NCBI GenBank assembly: GCA_964036275.1
Contig: OZ038433.1
Span: forward strand, 40,643,336 to 40,707,335
Length of the DNA: 64,000 nt
Origin: Litoditis marina
Lineage: Eukaryota; Nematoda; Chromadorea; Rhabditida; Rhabditidae
Direction of reading: 5' to 3'
The notes under the pieces were generated by a model. That model did not search any database. It was not told where the DNA came from and saw nothing but the letters and a program-made list of their open reading frames with translations. How positions within the stretch are numbered: position 1 is the first letter of the stretch; each line of letters starts with the position of its first letter. Positions 35,801 through 48,946 of the stretch are shown here, piece after piece. A program made the position numbers and the translations under genes.

Positions 35801-38800
35801 ACCCCAGAGGAATTTAGAGAGAAAACCAACGACCTCTGACCCCTGAGACTTACCCCAGAGGAATTTAGAGAGAAAACCAACGACCTTTTACCCCTGAGAC
35901 TTACCCCAGGGAAAATAGAGAGAAAATCACTGACCTTTGACCCCTGAGACTTACTCCAGAGGAATTTAGAGAGAAAATCAATTACCTTTGCCCCCTGAGA
36001 CTTACTCTAGAGGAATTTAGAGAGAAAATCAAGGACCTTTTTACCCTGAGACTTACTCCAGAGGAATTTAGGGAGAAAATCAATTACCTTTGCCCCCTGA
36101 GACTTACCCCAGAGGAATTTAGAGAGAAAACCAACGACCTTTGACCCCTGAGACTTACCCCAGAGGAATTTAGAGAGAAAATCAAACTCGAGGGAAGAAA
36201 AAACTAAACAAAACAGAGTGAACAACACTTTCATCGGTCTCCAAACAGATGTAGACAAACAAAAACAGAGCAAGGGGAAGGAACACATAGCAGGTCATGG
36301 AACTGGTGCCAGTTCATTACTTATAACCAATCAAACAATTAAACAACTCGCTGATCTAACAAAAAATTCTCCAAACAAAAACAGCACTACATAACACAAG
36401 AATGACCTAGACGGTGAAAGACAGATAAATTATGAGCTAAAACATGGAGTAAGGGACAACAAAGGAGCTCAACAAAAACATGGAGCGTCACACATACAAT
36501 AATTTAGGGAAAAATAAATAAATAAATAGAGAAGTTATTAATACGGGTACTTGGAGCACCGAACAATAGATACTGTAAGAAAAACACAATGTGTACACTT
36601 CTAGTTATCGCCCCTAAGAATACCGGTACTTAAAACATTATCCAACAAAATCACCGGAAAACTACAAATTTTGGGACAAATATTGGTACGATTGAACACT
36701 ACAGAACATTTTTGGTATTGGAAACACTACTGGTCTTATTTAAACTCAGGAATATTTAAAAACAAGAGAAAGGGTACATGAAAATCAAGTCAAGGAATAA
36801 ATAGCAGAATTAAACTAATCAATAGTTGGGCCTAAGATCAAGAATTTAGAGAATGTCTAATAAGAACAGGCACCTATTGAAACAGAAGTACTGATTTAGA
36901 ATCTCAATTGAAGAAATCGGAGACACCTGTGTTTAAAGAACAAATGCATAGCCAATTCCACACTCCAGCCGTCCGATTTCTATTATGAGAATTCAATTAA
37001 CTAGTCTAGGTGTATCTGTAGACCTTCTACGATTTTTCCGTACTTGTTTAGAGGTCGAAATCGTTTCAGGTACTCCACATCGGTCATGGTTGGATCCCTC
37101 GGCTTCGCCAGGATTGCAGCAACTTTCTTGGCGAATCCACTAGGTGAAGGTAGGGCATCGGGAGACTGGTAACTATCGAGATTGGCGTGTCGTTTGTCTT
37201 CTTCCATTTTGTCCCACATCTCTTTTACCGCAAAGAGATAACTGGACATAGTGGGGTGACGTTGGGGACAGAATTGCTGAAAAATATCCACATGAGTTCA
37301 TACACTAGTAAGGTCTGACTAAGTGACAAAAAGTAAGCCGTTTTCAGTTGCGAACACGTGGAAATTTATAATTTTTCCTCAAAAGTAGACCGATTTTCAT
37401 GTTTTCGGCTGAAAAGTAGTCCGTTTTTCGAAATTTTCTGACTATTTGGACAACCTTGCTGGTGAATGCATGAGTTCAATTTAAAACATGCAAGCATGCA
37501 CTGATTCGAGGATCACGCACGTATGTGGAGAAATATGGAAAAGTTTGGCAACATGAAAGATAGTATATTAACGTAAAAACACAAAAGGTAGGGAAAGATC
37601 ACTGTAAATGGGGGGGGGGGGCAATTGTACAATGTTGACGTTTAACAATAAACCCCACAATACAGAATGGGAGAGGGAGTAACAGTGCAACCCCGACTCC
37701 ACGGGGTGGAGGTAATTGTACTACGGGTTTGATTCCAACCAATTTAGGCTCAAGGGGGGGGGGGGGGGAGGACAACTGTGCAATAAAACCAAAAGTAGGA
37801 TTGTAAATGGTATATACAGAGGGAACTCACTCCGAAATGAGAATTCTGGACTTCGGAGGCGTTGTTTGTCAACGGAGTAGATTGGAGAACGCGCTCGTGT
37901 ATAGACCACAAAACTGGAGAGAATCGGGGGTTTCTGCTAGTCCCTGATCTGTCAGTCCATCCTATGTACGTGCGCGCCACGTACCTCAAACAGCCTGGAA
38001 AGTTCACAACATTTTCCAAACATAGTGGCACTGGATCACATAGTTGTGCACTCCAGGATAGACGGAGTGCAACATGTACACCGTGTAAAAATAAATTTCC
38101 GTAAACAAAATCTAAGTGTTCTAGGTGAAATGTGCTCAGTGATTCTTTCATGCGATGCAAACATCTGCTCAAAATTAATCAAGAAAATTAATCAAGAAAA
38201 AGAAAGAAGAGTACTAAAAATATGTGGGAGACTAACTTCTCACTCCGGGTTTGTCAGCGTCATCAACACCGGCAATCAGTGCACAGATAGCGTGAAAAGC
38301 TACTCGAGCCTCATCGAAAGGCACAAATCGCAACGAGAGAAGTAGTTGAGCGATTTCACATGCTGTCTTGGACTGCATGTTTAGCCCTGCAAACCAAAAA
38401 TAATTGATATGAAACATGTCAAACAGACTCAATGTATACTCTCTTTGGTTTGTGAGGTTATTGAGTAAATAAATGAATGGTATTAACCTCACCTTTCTGA
38501 GAGAATTGAAACAGCATAGCCTGTTGAAGGTGGAAGATGCATAAATGGACCGCTGCATTAGGAAGAGTTTTCTTGATTGCGTTAACCATGCCAAGTTCGA
38601 AGTCTGTAAACATTTTTTGAAAATTCTGGCACTTGAATGAGTGATTAAATCCTAATGTAAAATTTGATCCGAGCAAGTGAAATGTTCTGGTTCTGATCAG
38701 TTCTATATCGAATCATAACATTGGTTTTATTTTATTATAAAGACAACAAGGTAGGCGCCGGCGGCTAAAGCCGCCTCCTCCTCCCTTGTTATTTTATTAT

Positions 38801-41800
38801 AAAGACAATTAAGTGGGGGTTCGTGCATCGTTAATCTGTAAGAAACTAATTTAGAATTTTTTTTTATTGCTTTGAATCAGAATAAGACTCACCCATGTGT
38901 GTAGCTGTAATATTCTCGAAGCTGTGGGTGAGTTGTAGTGTCGTCAGCATCTTCGAATAAACCTCTTCGGTGGCACACTGTAGAAAGCAGACGAACAGAT
39001 GGAAGTAGTGTCCATCGAGCTTAAATGTTCGGCTTAATGGATTCACATGAAGCAAAATGGTTTGTAATGGAACAAATAGGAAAGCTAGGGTAAACTAAAC
39101 AACTATAATTATCCGGTTATCCGGGATTGTATGCGTAAATTGTTCACCAGCGCTACACTGACAGCCCAATAGATGAAACACTGGTTAAAATATAGATATA
39201 ATGAAACATTGAAACTCACATATGTACCTATATTGTAACACTGGTAGTAGCTTCGCGGGTTTCTCTTCCTTTCACCGTCCAAGAAAAGATGTCCACATCC
39301 ACGAGTCAGAGCTTCCGAGGCTCCGCTATTCCCTAGAATCACAAGCCCTAGTCCTGGGGGCGCGCTGTCGGTGTCGTTGAATATCAGAATGGAACAACCT
39401 GAACACCTCGAATAAACAACACAACCCCAACACAAACTGCTGTTTTTAATTTGTCTGTGTCAATCGCTACCACGAAGTGCCGAACTAAGTAATCATTTGA
39501 TGAAAAAAATAAAAACGATGAGCCCAGCAGGTTGGGAAATATTCACACGGATGAATAAAAACAGCAGTTTGTGTCGTAGACGTAGTGTCAGGTGAATAAA
39601 CATAGGGAAAAGTGCTGAACTTCAATGCCGGAAATGTGTATTTTTACCCCCTACCCTCAAACTTTAGTTATGGAGGCGATAACTAGAAGTATCACCCCTT
39701 GGTGGGGGCCGCAATACAAATTCAGAAAGGGGGGAGGGAGGTAAAAAATAATTGTCCCCCAAACAAAGACTCTCAAAACGGTAGGAAATGATATTGAGGG
39801 AAAATAGAACATCGAAGAACGAAGTAAGTAGCAAAATACAACTCACCATTATACATAAACGCGGCTTCTTGTCCTGAACAGATGAGAGGTAGATTGTCGA
39901 GAGCCGAAGGAGAGCAGGCTCGGTGAAGAGGCCGTGCGAGGTTTTCGAGCGCCGGCATATATCTTAGAGCTCTGTAAAAAGATTCGTTGGATAGATATGA
40001 TTATATCATGTTACTGTCGAAACAAGGTAGGCGATTATATAAAGGAAAGAAGGAAAGGAAGTTGACGCCTTTTCATATTATTATGCATGAAGGTGCACAT
40101 AATCACACAATGAAAGAATCTCAAGTTGCGTTCAACTGATACGGTTACCTAGGAAAACAAACGTCACTCACTCATCCGATGCTCGTTTCCTTAGATGTTT
40201 GCACACCAACATCGCACGCATTCCCTGCATTTTCATTGCTTTGCCCCATGACATTAACTTCATCGCCTAGAAAACACGAAGATGTCTGATGTATAATAAA
40301 CATTAAGCAAATCAATTTTACATCAATAACGCGCACACACACATCAATAACCGTATGGCACTTGAGTTCATATCGAAGAACTTTGCACTTTGCAACACAT
40401 TTAAAAGGTTTAGGAGGTTTTTGTCAACAAACCTCTACTTTTGCTGTGTCCGGAATGTGTACTTTGCTGCAGGCTTTCCGAATTTCAATGTCTTCTCCTC
40501 GTCGACGTGCAGTGCCAGCGCACTGTTTGTCCAAGCATCGCAACGACAGCGACCCATCAGAGAGTGTCGCAACGTATCTGAAATAATAGCAATACATTGC
40601 AATATTAATAGCGTTATGTTGTACCTCCCAACATGGGTATATACAAACCCCAAACATTTTGAATAGGAACAAATCAGTTCACCGTTTGTGAATCCCTGTA
40701 AGTAATTGTGATAAATTGAGAGGGGAAAATCTTAGGAACATCACTCACTTCATTAGACATCCACTTTCAAGTGGCCAGAAGCGAATTCCTTTGGACGTCA
40801 GTAGACTGTAAATAAAAATAGGTCACAATAACACACTCAGAATTTCAAACGGAACCATTCACAAATACCGAAACAGAAATGAGTCTACTTAACGTTTTTG
40901 TTACTTTAACTGTTTGACGTGGAAACGCAGAACGTTTCCGAGCCATAGTTCAGTAGTGTTGGAATGCACTGGCAGAGCTCATAACAAAAACAGCCTTGTA
41001 TTAAGCATGAGATAATTATTAGTGAGAGTAGATTATTAGTCACTGTGGAAACTTACAACTCTTCGTGGGGGGATGAAATGTCCATATCCATAAGGTTGGG
41101 CCTATAAGGTCCAAACTTAGTTTTAGACGCTGACGTGCCTGCTCTCTCAGGACTGCTTTCGAGAAGAAGATCAGTGGTGCTGAAATACAGCTTGTAAGCG
41201 TAGTACGTAATACATCAAAACATCCCGTCGATGGTCAGAACAATTCAAACAAAGACACGATGAATAAAGGATATTCAACATGTTTACACCTCATCTACTC
41301 ACTCTGAATCCGTCGACTGCACTCCAGCAGGCCTCCTTAACTTATGGGATGACGGAGCAGCTACATTGCGGTTTTTCCTGCAAATATAGATAAAAAAAAC
41401 TCATTTGATCACTGATTTCGTACACATGCAACCTGGTTGCATTTACGTAGCCGGCCGATATCTCTATTTATTGGTGCGCCTTGAAATAATTGATATGGAA
41501 ACGACAGTTCTTGTGTATATTGAAAAAAGGATTGAGACTCATTTTACAATAGATTTGCCAAAATGTATATTTCAAAAACAAATAACCCCATGGCAACAGA
41601 CCTCACTCTTTTCCGTGGAGGGACGCCCGACGATTCATCCTCCTCTTCACATTGACGAGTATCAGTGTTGTTAATAGATATTCTGAACACGTATTATCGA
41701 GTCACCCTAGAGCCCCCTTGAGCAGGGCGCAAAGATATAGCTTCACTCACAACCTTAGGCATATTGATAGACTAGCGATAAATGATTTTTGTAAACTATT

Positions 41801-44800
41801 CACCACGGTTCCCTTTTTAATTTAAAAAAAGTTTTTCAAAATCCGACCATTTTGAGCCAAGTTATGGGTGTTTTAGTGCCGCCGGCGCGCCCTCCGCGCC
41901 TAATGAGCGTGAGCGCAGCGCACGTCATTATCGATTATTGAGGCAGCCGCAATGAAGGTGTTGACAAACTTGAACGTTTTCTGGTAGCCACAGCTGTTTA
42001 CAACATTTGTGGCGAAAATGAGAGAAATTCGTTTACAACCACGCTCACGGGGTTTATCTAAAGACAGTCAGGTCAAAAAACCAACGAAAACCCCTTACCA
42101 GCTTTATAGAGAAGAGAGCGCCTATCTTTCCCATTTGACACGTGTAAACTAAATTTCTCGGCATTCAAACATTGATATTCGGATCCTACGTGGTTTATTA
42201 CACTGTTTTATGATGTTTTGGGAAAATATATTTTTTCCCATTTTCATCCCATACCAACCATCAGAAAGAGAAAAAATCGATATTTTCAACTTGTATATCT
42301 CGATCAGTTTTCGAGATATCAATTTTGTTTTCACAGAATACACTAGTCTTATGCATTTCTCTAAGTATTGCAATTTTCGGCCATTTCCGTCTGTTTTGAA
42401 CCTCCCAACGAGGTAACTCAAAATGACGAAAATCCACATTTTGAGTTTCTCGGCTGAAGTTGAGAAAACGTGAAATACGTGAAAATTGTTCAGCAAAACA
42501 TTCATTCGTTTTAGAATTTGAAGCTGATTCCGAAAACCCATGACTCGAGTTCTGAAAATGATTTTCAGCTGGTCCGATAACTGACACCCACCACTTTGGT
42601 GCCACCCTTTGAGACAGCCAGCCACGTTTACGTGTAATTGCAGCCACCCAGTAACGTTTTGATGTGTATGGTTAGATTCCATAGTTGAAAACCCCATACT
42701 ACTAGTTTCCGCATCAAAACATTGTATTTCAAAAATTTTTCAAGTTTAGCCACCTCCAAAAAGTACCAAAACCGTTGCTTAAAAACCACACTTTTTTTAG
42801 CAGTTTTGAAGATATCATCACAAAACTTTCAGAATATGTTTAAAGATACTCCAGATACCAGGTTACCAACTTTCAGCCCCCTACCATCATTTTGAACTAG
42901 TTTACTAGTTGACTCCGGCTCTAAATTTCGTCATCAGTGAATTTGACCTCGCAGATTTTGGTTTACAAATTTTTGTGAAAAATGGGGTGAACGAAATTTT
43001 TCACACAATACATCATTAGAAAGCCCGTGAAGTTTTCTAGGGGGGGAAACAACTTTCACTCACTTATCCCCACCCATAAACCCACACGGCCGTCCACCAC
43101 CAATGAAACTTCTATTTCAAGCTTCAAAAAATTGTTGTAGTTACGCGTTGAAAGTTACGCGTCGCGTGCACGCGTGCATGTACATTTTCCCAAAATTCAT
43201 TTGTGAATCGCGAGCTGAGCACATTTGTATGCTAGATCAAAAAAAATTGACAAAAAGTCTATACGGCATGGCGCGCTACGCGCGCGGAAAGGCAGTAAGG
43301 GCGAGAAATCATACGAAAACCTTCTACCAGCTTTATAGATATAGAGATCTCTTGAATATATTTTATATGTAACCAAATTCACACCACAGGCGTCTCACAG
43401 AAATGTTACTTACTTATTCTAATCAAAAACCAAAGATATTTTACAAAGCTATTTTTCTCACTAACCTATCTTCCCCGAGGATATCATCCAGAGACGGTTC
43501 AGTAGGTACTCTAGGCTGTACAGGATCATCATCCACGAAAATGTATGGGTCGTTAAGAGGGGCCACATCAGTCACGTCGTCAATGGGTCTATTGGATGGA
43601 AACCTGGAATGGTACGAATGGAGACAAATATTTGTGAAACGGAATAAAAAAAAACGATACACACGTAGGGCGATTTTGTTGGATACTACATGGAACCACC
43701 CGTTTATTTTCCAAATCTGTATATAGAACTACCCTAATTCGATTAATGAAACGATACTCGTGTAAGGTACAGTGCAGAAATACTCACTCTCGACCATCCA
43801 CACGTCCTCTCCCTTGCCCTTCAATCTCTTGATCCCCATTTTGAATGTCGTCTACTCCATCGACTTGAGTGGGTGCATCAGTAGACAAGAAGAAGCTGCA
43901 AAACGACGTCGACCACGATGTCGGCTGTGGAGGTGTACATCTGTTAATCTCGTCGAACGCAAAATTGTCCCTGTAATCAACATCTGAAAGCATCACAGGG
44001 GGGCTGAAGGAAATCTGACTCTGATAATAGCACGAAATATTGTAAGATAAACATGTTATAGACTAAAGGGCACAGGTAACAACTTTATAATAACTAATTT
44101 TAAATAGCTTGGAAAATAATGATAGTTTGTCCTAGAAATAAATTATGAATCGAATTGAAGTAGGAACATTGACTTTCCACCCCCCCCCCCCTTTCTGAAA
44201 TTAATAATAGTTTATTCCGAAAAGAAAGTACACATACAAACCTTGAGAACTGACCTGGATCTTGTCTTAAGCGCTGGCGGCTCAACCAAACCCATGAACG
44301 AAGGATAGGTTGGAGACCATAAATATATTTGGTCCTCCGAAGCGTCTCGTGACCTTCTGAAAATCGTTTCGGTAAACAAGTGGTGAGGATGGGATGAACG
44401 ATGAACGATGAAGGAAATAATCACACACAAATCATACATCAACCGTAGAAGCTCAGAAACTTGCTAAGAGTACCCAGTCGTGATCAAATTGGAACATTGT
44501 CATACATGCATATATTCACTACCTGATATTTTCCAGAACGGAGGCAATTGAAGTGGATGAGGTCCTCATCGCGTACTCCGAGTCCTGTCTCTCCACTAGA
44601 TCGTAATAGGTCTTCAGGAAACTGAAAAGCGAGAACGCCCATCACTCCTACGGAAAATACTAAGAAAATAGTCAATACTACTCATTAGCTGACAAACTCA
44701 TATACTGAGAAAATAATTATCATTGTATGGCTTACTTTCCCTCCGACTCCGTCTCTTGTGCATCAATGAACACCTTTTCGGTCGCGATATGAAAAACTCC

Positions 44801-47800
44801 ATCTCCATTGGAAGGATAACTGCAAAATACCACTCTACGAATGAAGATATGTTTCGTTACTAAATTATTCAACATTTCAGTTACTATAAGAACTGTCGAA
44901 AATCTAATTTAGAAGCAAGCAACAACATTATGATAGGGTTTAGTGTAGAATCTTAGCCACACATCACTTACTATAGTTAAACTATTTAACATTATCCTTA
45001 CTAAACCAAGAATCCAACAAGTCGGAAAAATAAACATCAAATTCATGATTACTGTTTCAGTCACATAACACAAATTCAATTGAAACAAGTGAAACTGAAC
45101 GTGTTAGGAATTGAAGCGAAAACGCCTACGTCTTTCCCACGGAGTAACTGAACTCACGTTCATTTTACTTTCCAATTTCTAGCAACCAACTATTGAAATA
45201 AAAAAACCGATAAACAAATCAACTCACACATTCTCGGAGGCCACATCGATAGACGGCGGAGAAGTAATTGCAGATACAGAACTGGAAATTTGATGAATGT
45301 AAGGAAGTTCCATGATCTTCATTCAGACAATTTCATTCATAGACCTGACGCCAATGAACAATAAATGAAAATGAAGTATTCATTACTCTGCTGAACGTCG
45401 AATTCAAGTGAAACTGAACGTGTTAGGAATTGAAGCGAAAACGCCTACGTCTTTCCCACGGAGTAACTGAACTCACGCTCATTTTACTTTCCAATTTCTA
45501 GCAACCAACTATTGAAATAAAAAAACCGATAAACAAATCAACTCACACATTCTCGGAGGCCACATCGATAGACGGCGGAGAAGTAATTGCAGATACAGAA
45601 CTGGAAATTTGATGAATGTAAGGAAGTTCCATGATCTTCATTCAGACAATTTCATTCATAGACCTGACGCCAATGAACAATAAATGAAAATGAAGTATTC
45701 ATTACTCTGCTGAACGTCGAATTCAAGTGAAACTGAACGTGTTAGGAATTGAAGCGAAAACGCCTACGTCTTTCCCACGGAGTAACTGAACTCACTTTCA
45801 TTTTACTTTCCAATTTCTAGCAACCAACTATTAAAATAAAAAACCGATAAACAAATCAACTCACATATTCTCGGAGGCTACATCGATAGACGGCGGAGGA
45901 GGGGTAATTGAGAGCGAACTTAAATACAAAAGAATAACCACTTTCGCACCGTGCCCCCACAAATTTGGTCAATTCAGTGGAATCCACAAATTAGCAAGTT
46001 AAGATGATAATGGAAATGGGTAAAATGAGTGTGAATCCACTCATTTACCTTGTATACAATGTGTTTGTTTAAATAATGATTATTGTCGGTCCGGTTCAGA
46101 CCTTTCAGTGGTGAACAATTCTGTTTTGGCTGTCGATCTGGTTGGTTCACTCGATCGGTTCGGCTCGAGTGACTGGTTCGCGTCTCGAGTGGGGAAGCCT
46201 CACAGCTTCGGCAATAAATAAGCGAATCGGGAAGCCTCGCCCATAAATAAGCTAACCACTACTACAACTACAACCTACAACAAAGAACTATATACCTCTG
46301 TGAGAAGAACAAATCTTGGGAAAAGATTCCTAACTGGTCCGTATCCTCTTCTTCCATCACTCCGAAACCCTATAAATAAAGAGTTTAAACAATCTGTAAT
46401 GGGATATGGGAGTATAGTAGTATAGATAAATAATAGAATAAAGGTTCATCTACCTTTCCTAATTGGAAATGGTAAATCACCACATGACATTAAGACCCAA
46501 TTGGGCCTTCAGATAATCAAATAAATATATAATTGAAACTAAGCAAAGTTGAGTAGCATCAATTAAGCGAATTGACTTTCTACAAATAGTTTTGAAATAA
46601 TATTTCAAGTTACCTCACATTATAGGTGAAAATTAAAATATTAAATATAATACAACGAATTTGAGAATGCACTCACGCACTCTGTCACAGTTGAATCGCT
46701 ATGGGCTAGAAGTCGGCATCGTGTCGTGACCTAGCCAATTAAAATTTACTTATTCTGCGGAAATAAATTCTCGCAACAATTTCCCTCGCGCAAGTGGCAT
46801 GCCATCCTGAAAAGTAGTGTCAACATAGTTGGCGGGGCAGAACGAAAACGGATCCCAAAATACATGTGCGTTATGGCTAAATGTTACCAAGTTACTTACG
46901 TTCAGGCTACAGATATAAAATAGATTATTTGACAAAAGAACTACAAACCAGTTTAACAGCGACAGCCACTTCTTTTCCCTTTCCTCGCTTCGTTTTCAGT
47001 TTTCCCATGTGAACCTGAAAATCAACAATGTTTATGTTAAAACAACATATGTTGTTAAGTTTAAAAACCGGTTCACGGGTCAACGTTATTGACCGTTGCT
47101 TTCACAATCGATGAGTTAAGAAAATATTGCACAGCAAGTGCTTAATTACTCCATTCAATATGTGACACAAGACATTTCTCGTGTTGGCGTTTCCGAAAAC
47201 ATCTGACATCGACGAACCCCATCAACAGATACCTTTGCACAAGGCAAAATTCAGATCAACTAACCTCTCCAAACGCTCCTTCTCCTAGTTTCTTCGTCAG
47301 CTCAACATCTTCATGATTCAACTCCCAGTAGAGACGGTTCACGGGAGAGCTGATTTTACACACGTAAGCCTGAAAAAAAAGTTTTATCAGGTTTCAACAT
47401 AAAAAAGTCAAAACTTTCAATCTTTAAACTTTTTATAACACTAAAACTAACCGGTGTCACGCTCTCCTTGTGCTTTATTAGGTAGTCTATCATCGCCGGA
47501 ATTGAAGGAAAGGCGTATTTATCCAACACAAACTTTCCAGTCATATCGTTCTTGTTCAACACAAAGTTCTTGATCTGCAAAAAGAATTTGTGAGAAAAAA
47601 AATTGTCAAAAAAAATCTAAATTGGTGGAGACAGGCGAAACAATCGATGCGTAAACTATTTGCAGGCCTTGAATCTTCACTAGCAGATGACATCCTGTAA
47701 AACCATCCTTACAACGGTTGATAGAACAAACCGTAGAAGACAGCGTACTTGTATAAAACCTATATACAACAGTAATGAAATAGCGGAGATTCCAATGTGT

Positions 47801-48228
47801 GGTTGAGTTTCTACAGAAGCACAATGTGTAATTTTGGTGTGGCGAACTGATCAGGTTAAGAAATTGTGATTCGAAACTGACCCCATCCTCTTCTTTTGAC
47901 TGATCGTACATGACCGAGAGGACAAAAGACCTCGGCCTTCCTGGGCCGGGCTCCGTTGTTCGCACTAGGAATTCACCATTCTTTCGCAACATCAACTGAA
48001 ACGTAGTACGGTTAGCATAATAAAGAATGGGAATGTACATTGATGAATTATCGGGGAAAAGGAAAACAGAGAAAGATAAAGGAAATAAAATCAGGAGAGA
48101 GAGAGAATACAAAAAAGAAGCAGAGAGAGAATAGAGACACGAAAATAGAGAGCGAAAAAGCAGAGAGAGACAGAGAGGGACAAAGAAAAAAGAATGATAG
48201 AAGGTTGGAAGGAGAGAGAGAAAGATAG

Positions 48229-48262
<34 letters not shown>

Positions 48263-48365
48263 GGGGAGGGAGAGAGAGAAAGAGAGAAAGAGAGTCTACC
48301 TTGATATCCTCTCTGGGTAGCAGTCCATGGTACCATTCCTCGCTCGCCAGCTGTCTGTCCACCAT
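32847..48365 (-). CDS. Short Fer/Fps-like SH2-tyrosine kinase (SPE-8/KIN-5 type)
   Basis: Eleven exons: 48300-48365, 47882-47995, 47452-47574, 47265-47369, 46949-47014, 34850-34993, 34438-34515, 34178-34264, 33694-33835, 33342-33484 and 32847-32996 (about 405 aa). An in-frame stop precedes the ATG. The N-terminal SH2 shows [12 protein letters not shown] and GEFLVRT. The kinase domain has [16 protein letters not shown] (ATP lysine), EIMAEARLM (helix-C Glu), [21 protein letters not shown] and DVWSFG, so all catalytic residues are present. This SH2-kinase layout with no F-BAR domain is that of the large nematode family containing SPE-8, many members of which are sperm-expressed. The exon ending AVKL joins directly to [10 protein letters not shown] across a 12-kb intron (34994-46948) that holds the whole MULE gene. 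The tail is Lys-rich. Confidence 0.92.
35517..36183. repeat. 51-bp minisatellite, about 13 units, in kinase intron
   Basis: The unit contains CCCCTGAGACTTACCCCAGA and GGAATTTAGAGAGAAAA. Units are 90-100% alike with a few shortened ones near 35650. The 51-bp period is a multiple of three, so it makes a long minus-strand ORF ([17 protein letters not shown] repeats) that is not a gene. Confidence 0.9.
37001..46357 (-). CDS. MULE-type transposase gene with FLYWCH-like zinc finger, nested in kinase intron
   Basis: Twenty-two exons join in perfect phase to 855 aa with no stop or frameshift: 46296-46357, 45865-45918, 45547-45600, 45228-45281, 44736-44819, 44523-44621, 44238-44356, 43788-43983, 43466-43603, 41602-41682, 41303-41377, 41057-41179, 40749-40805, 40433-40577, 40172-40266, 39847-39971, 39220-39398, 38893-39019, 38493-38603, 38237-38386, 37831-37994 and 37001-37276. 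The N-terminal third is acidic and Ser/Pro-rich with a PRKRVRKNR nuclear-signal-like run. [16 protein letters not shown]...KVHIPD looks like a FLYWCH zinc finger. The core shows the MULE DDE pattern: [11 protein letters not shown] (first Asp), [12 protein letters not shown] and CIFHLQQA (second Asp), and [12 protein letters not shown] (Glu). It is either a transposon or a domesticated derivative; flanking terminal repeats were not found. Confidence 0.88.
45085..45918. repeat. ~320-bp tandem repeat carrying a triplicated 54-nt exon of the MULE gene
   Basis: Units start at 45085, 45405 and 45724 (CAAGTGAAACTGAACGTGTT). The first two are nearly identical and the third is partial. Each contains one 54-nt exon ([10 protein letters not shown]) with donor GTGAGT and phase 2 on both sides, so adding units keeps the frame. 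Confidence 0.92.
48060..48296. repeat. GA-rich tract in kinase intron 1
   Basis: GAGAGAGA-rich purine run of about 230 bp directly inside the first intron, ending at the donor of the first kinase exon. Confidence 0.8.
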
Positions 48366-48946
48366 TCCTCCTCTCTATCGCAATCAGAATGAGATCTTCC
48401 CGAGATCCACCCTCTTTTGTACCCACACTTTTCACGTTTTCTCACGTTTCCCAGCTTTTCCCGTTCCCCCCCGCCCCCGAGTTCGTTCTCCAAGTTTGCC
48501 TTTTCCTGTCACAAAATAGCACGAAAATTTTGAACTTTCTTGTTAGTTTTTTCGGAGAGACCATTCAGATGAAAGTGATTCTAGTGTTTCTGCTTTCAAA
48601 CTATTTCGTTTCAAGCGAAAACGAGCACAAACTATTTAAACTTTTATTGGTTTGTTGTTTCTCAACATTCATCATCCCGTCATTCCCCGACATGAATAGT
48701 TTGCTTAACTTATGAGAAAGAGCTAATTATCAGAAATCTATCAGTTTCAGTAATCAGAAAAAAATTTATCAGAAAGAGCTAATAATGTTTTGTTATTTGT
48801 TCATTTGTATCAATGCATACAAACACAATTCACCGATGAAATTGTGTTACAAAAAAAACTAAACGAAGAGAAATGCAAATCAAACATGCGTGAAACGCGA
48901 TAATATGTGAGAATGTTTAGTGATGAAGTATGGATATGAGTGTCTC

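Noticed and set aside
35506..35880. Minus-strand ORF of 17-residue repeats
   Set aside because: It is a frame through the 51-bp minisatellite, with no gene-like ends.
42149..42697. 182-codon minus-strand ORF in a MULE-gene intron
   Set aside because: AT-rich, repeat-like, no splice-phase partner, and the flanking MULE exons join without it.
48091..48435. Alternative frame over the first kinase exon
   Set aside because: The SH2 frame ([10 protein letters not shown]) joins in phase to the next SH2 exon; the other frame runs into a GA-repeat.
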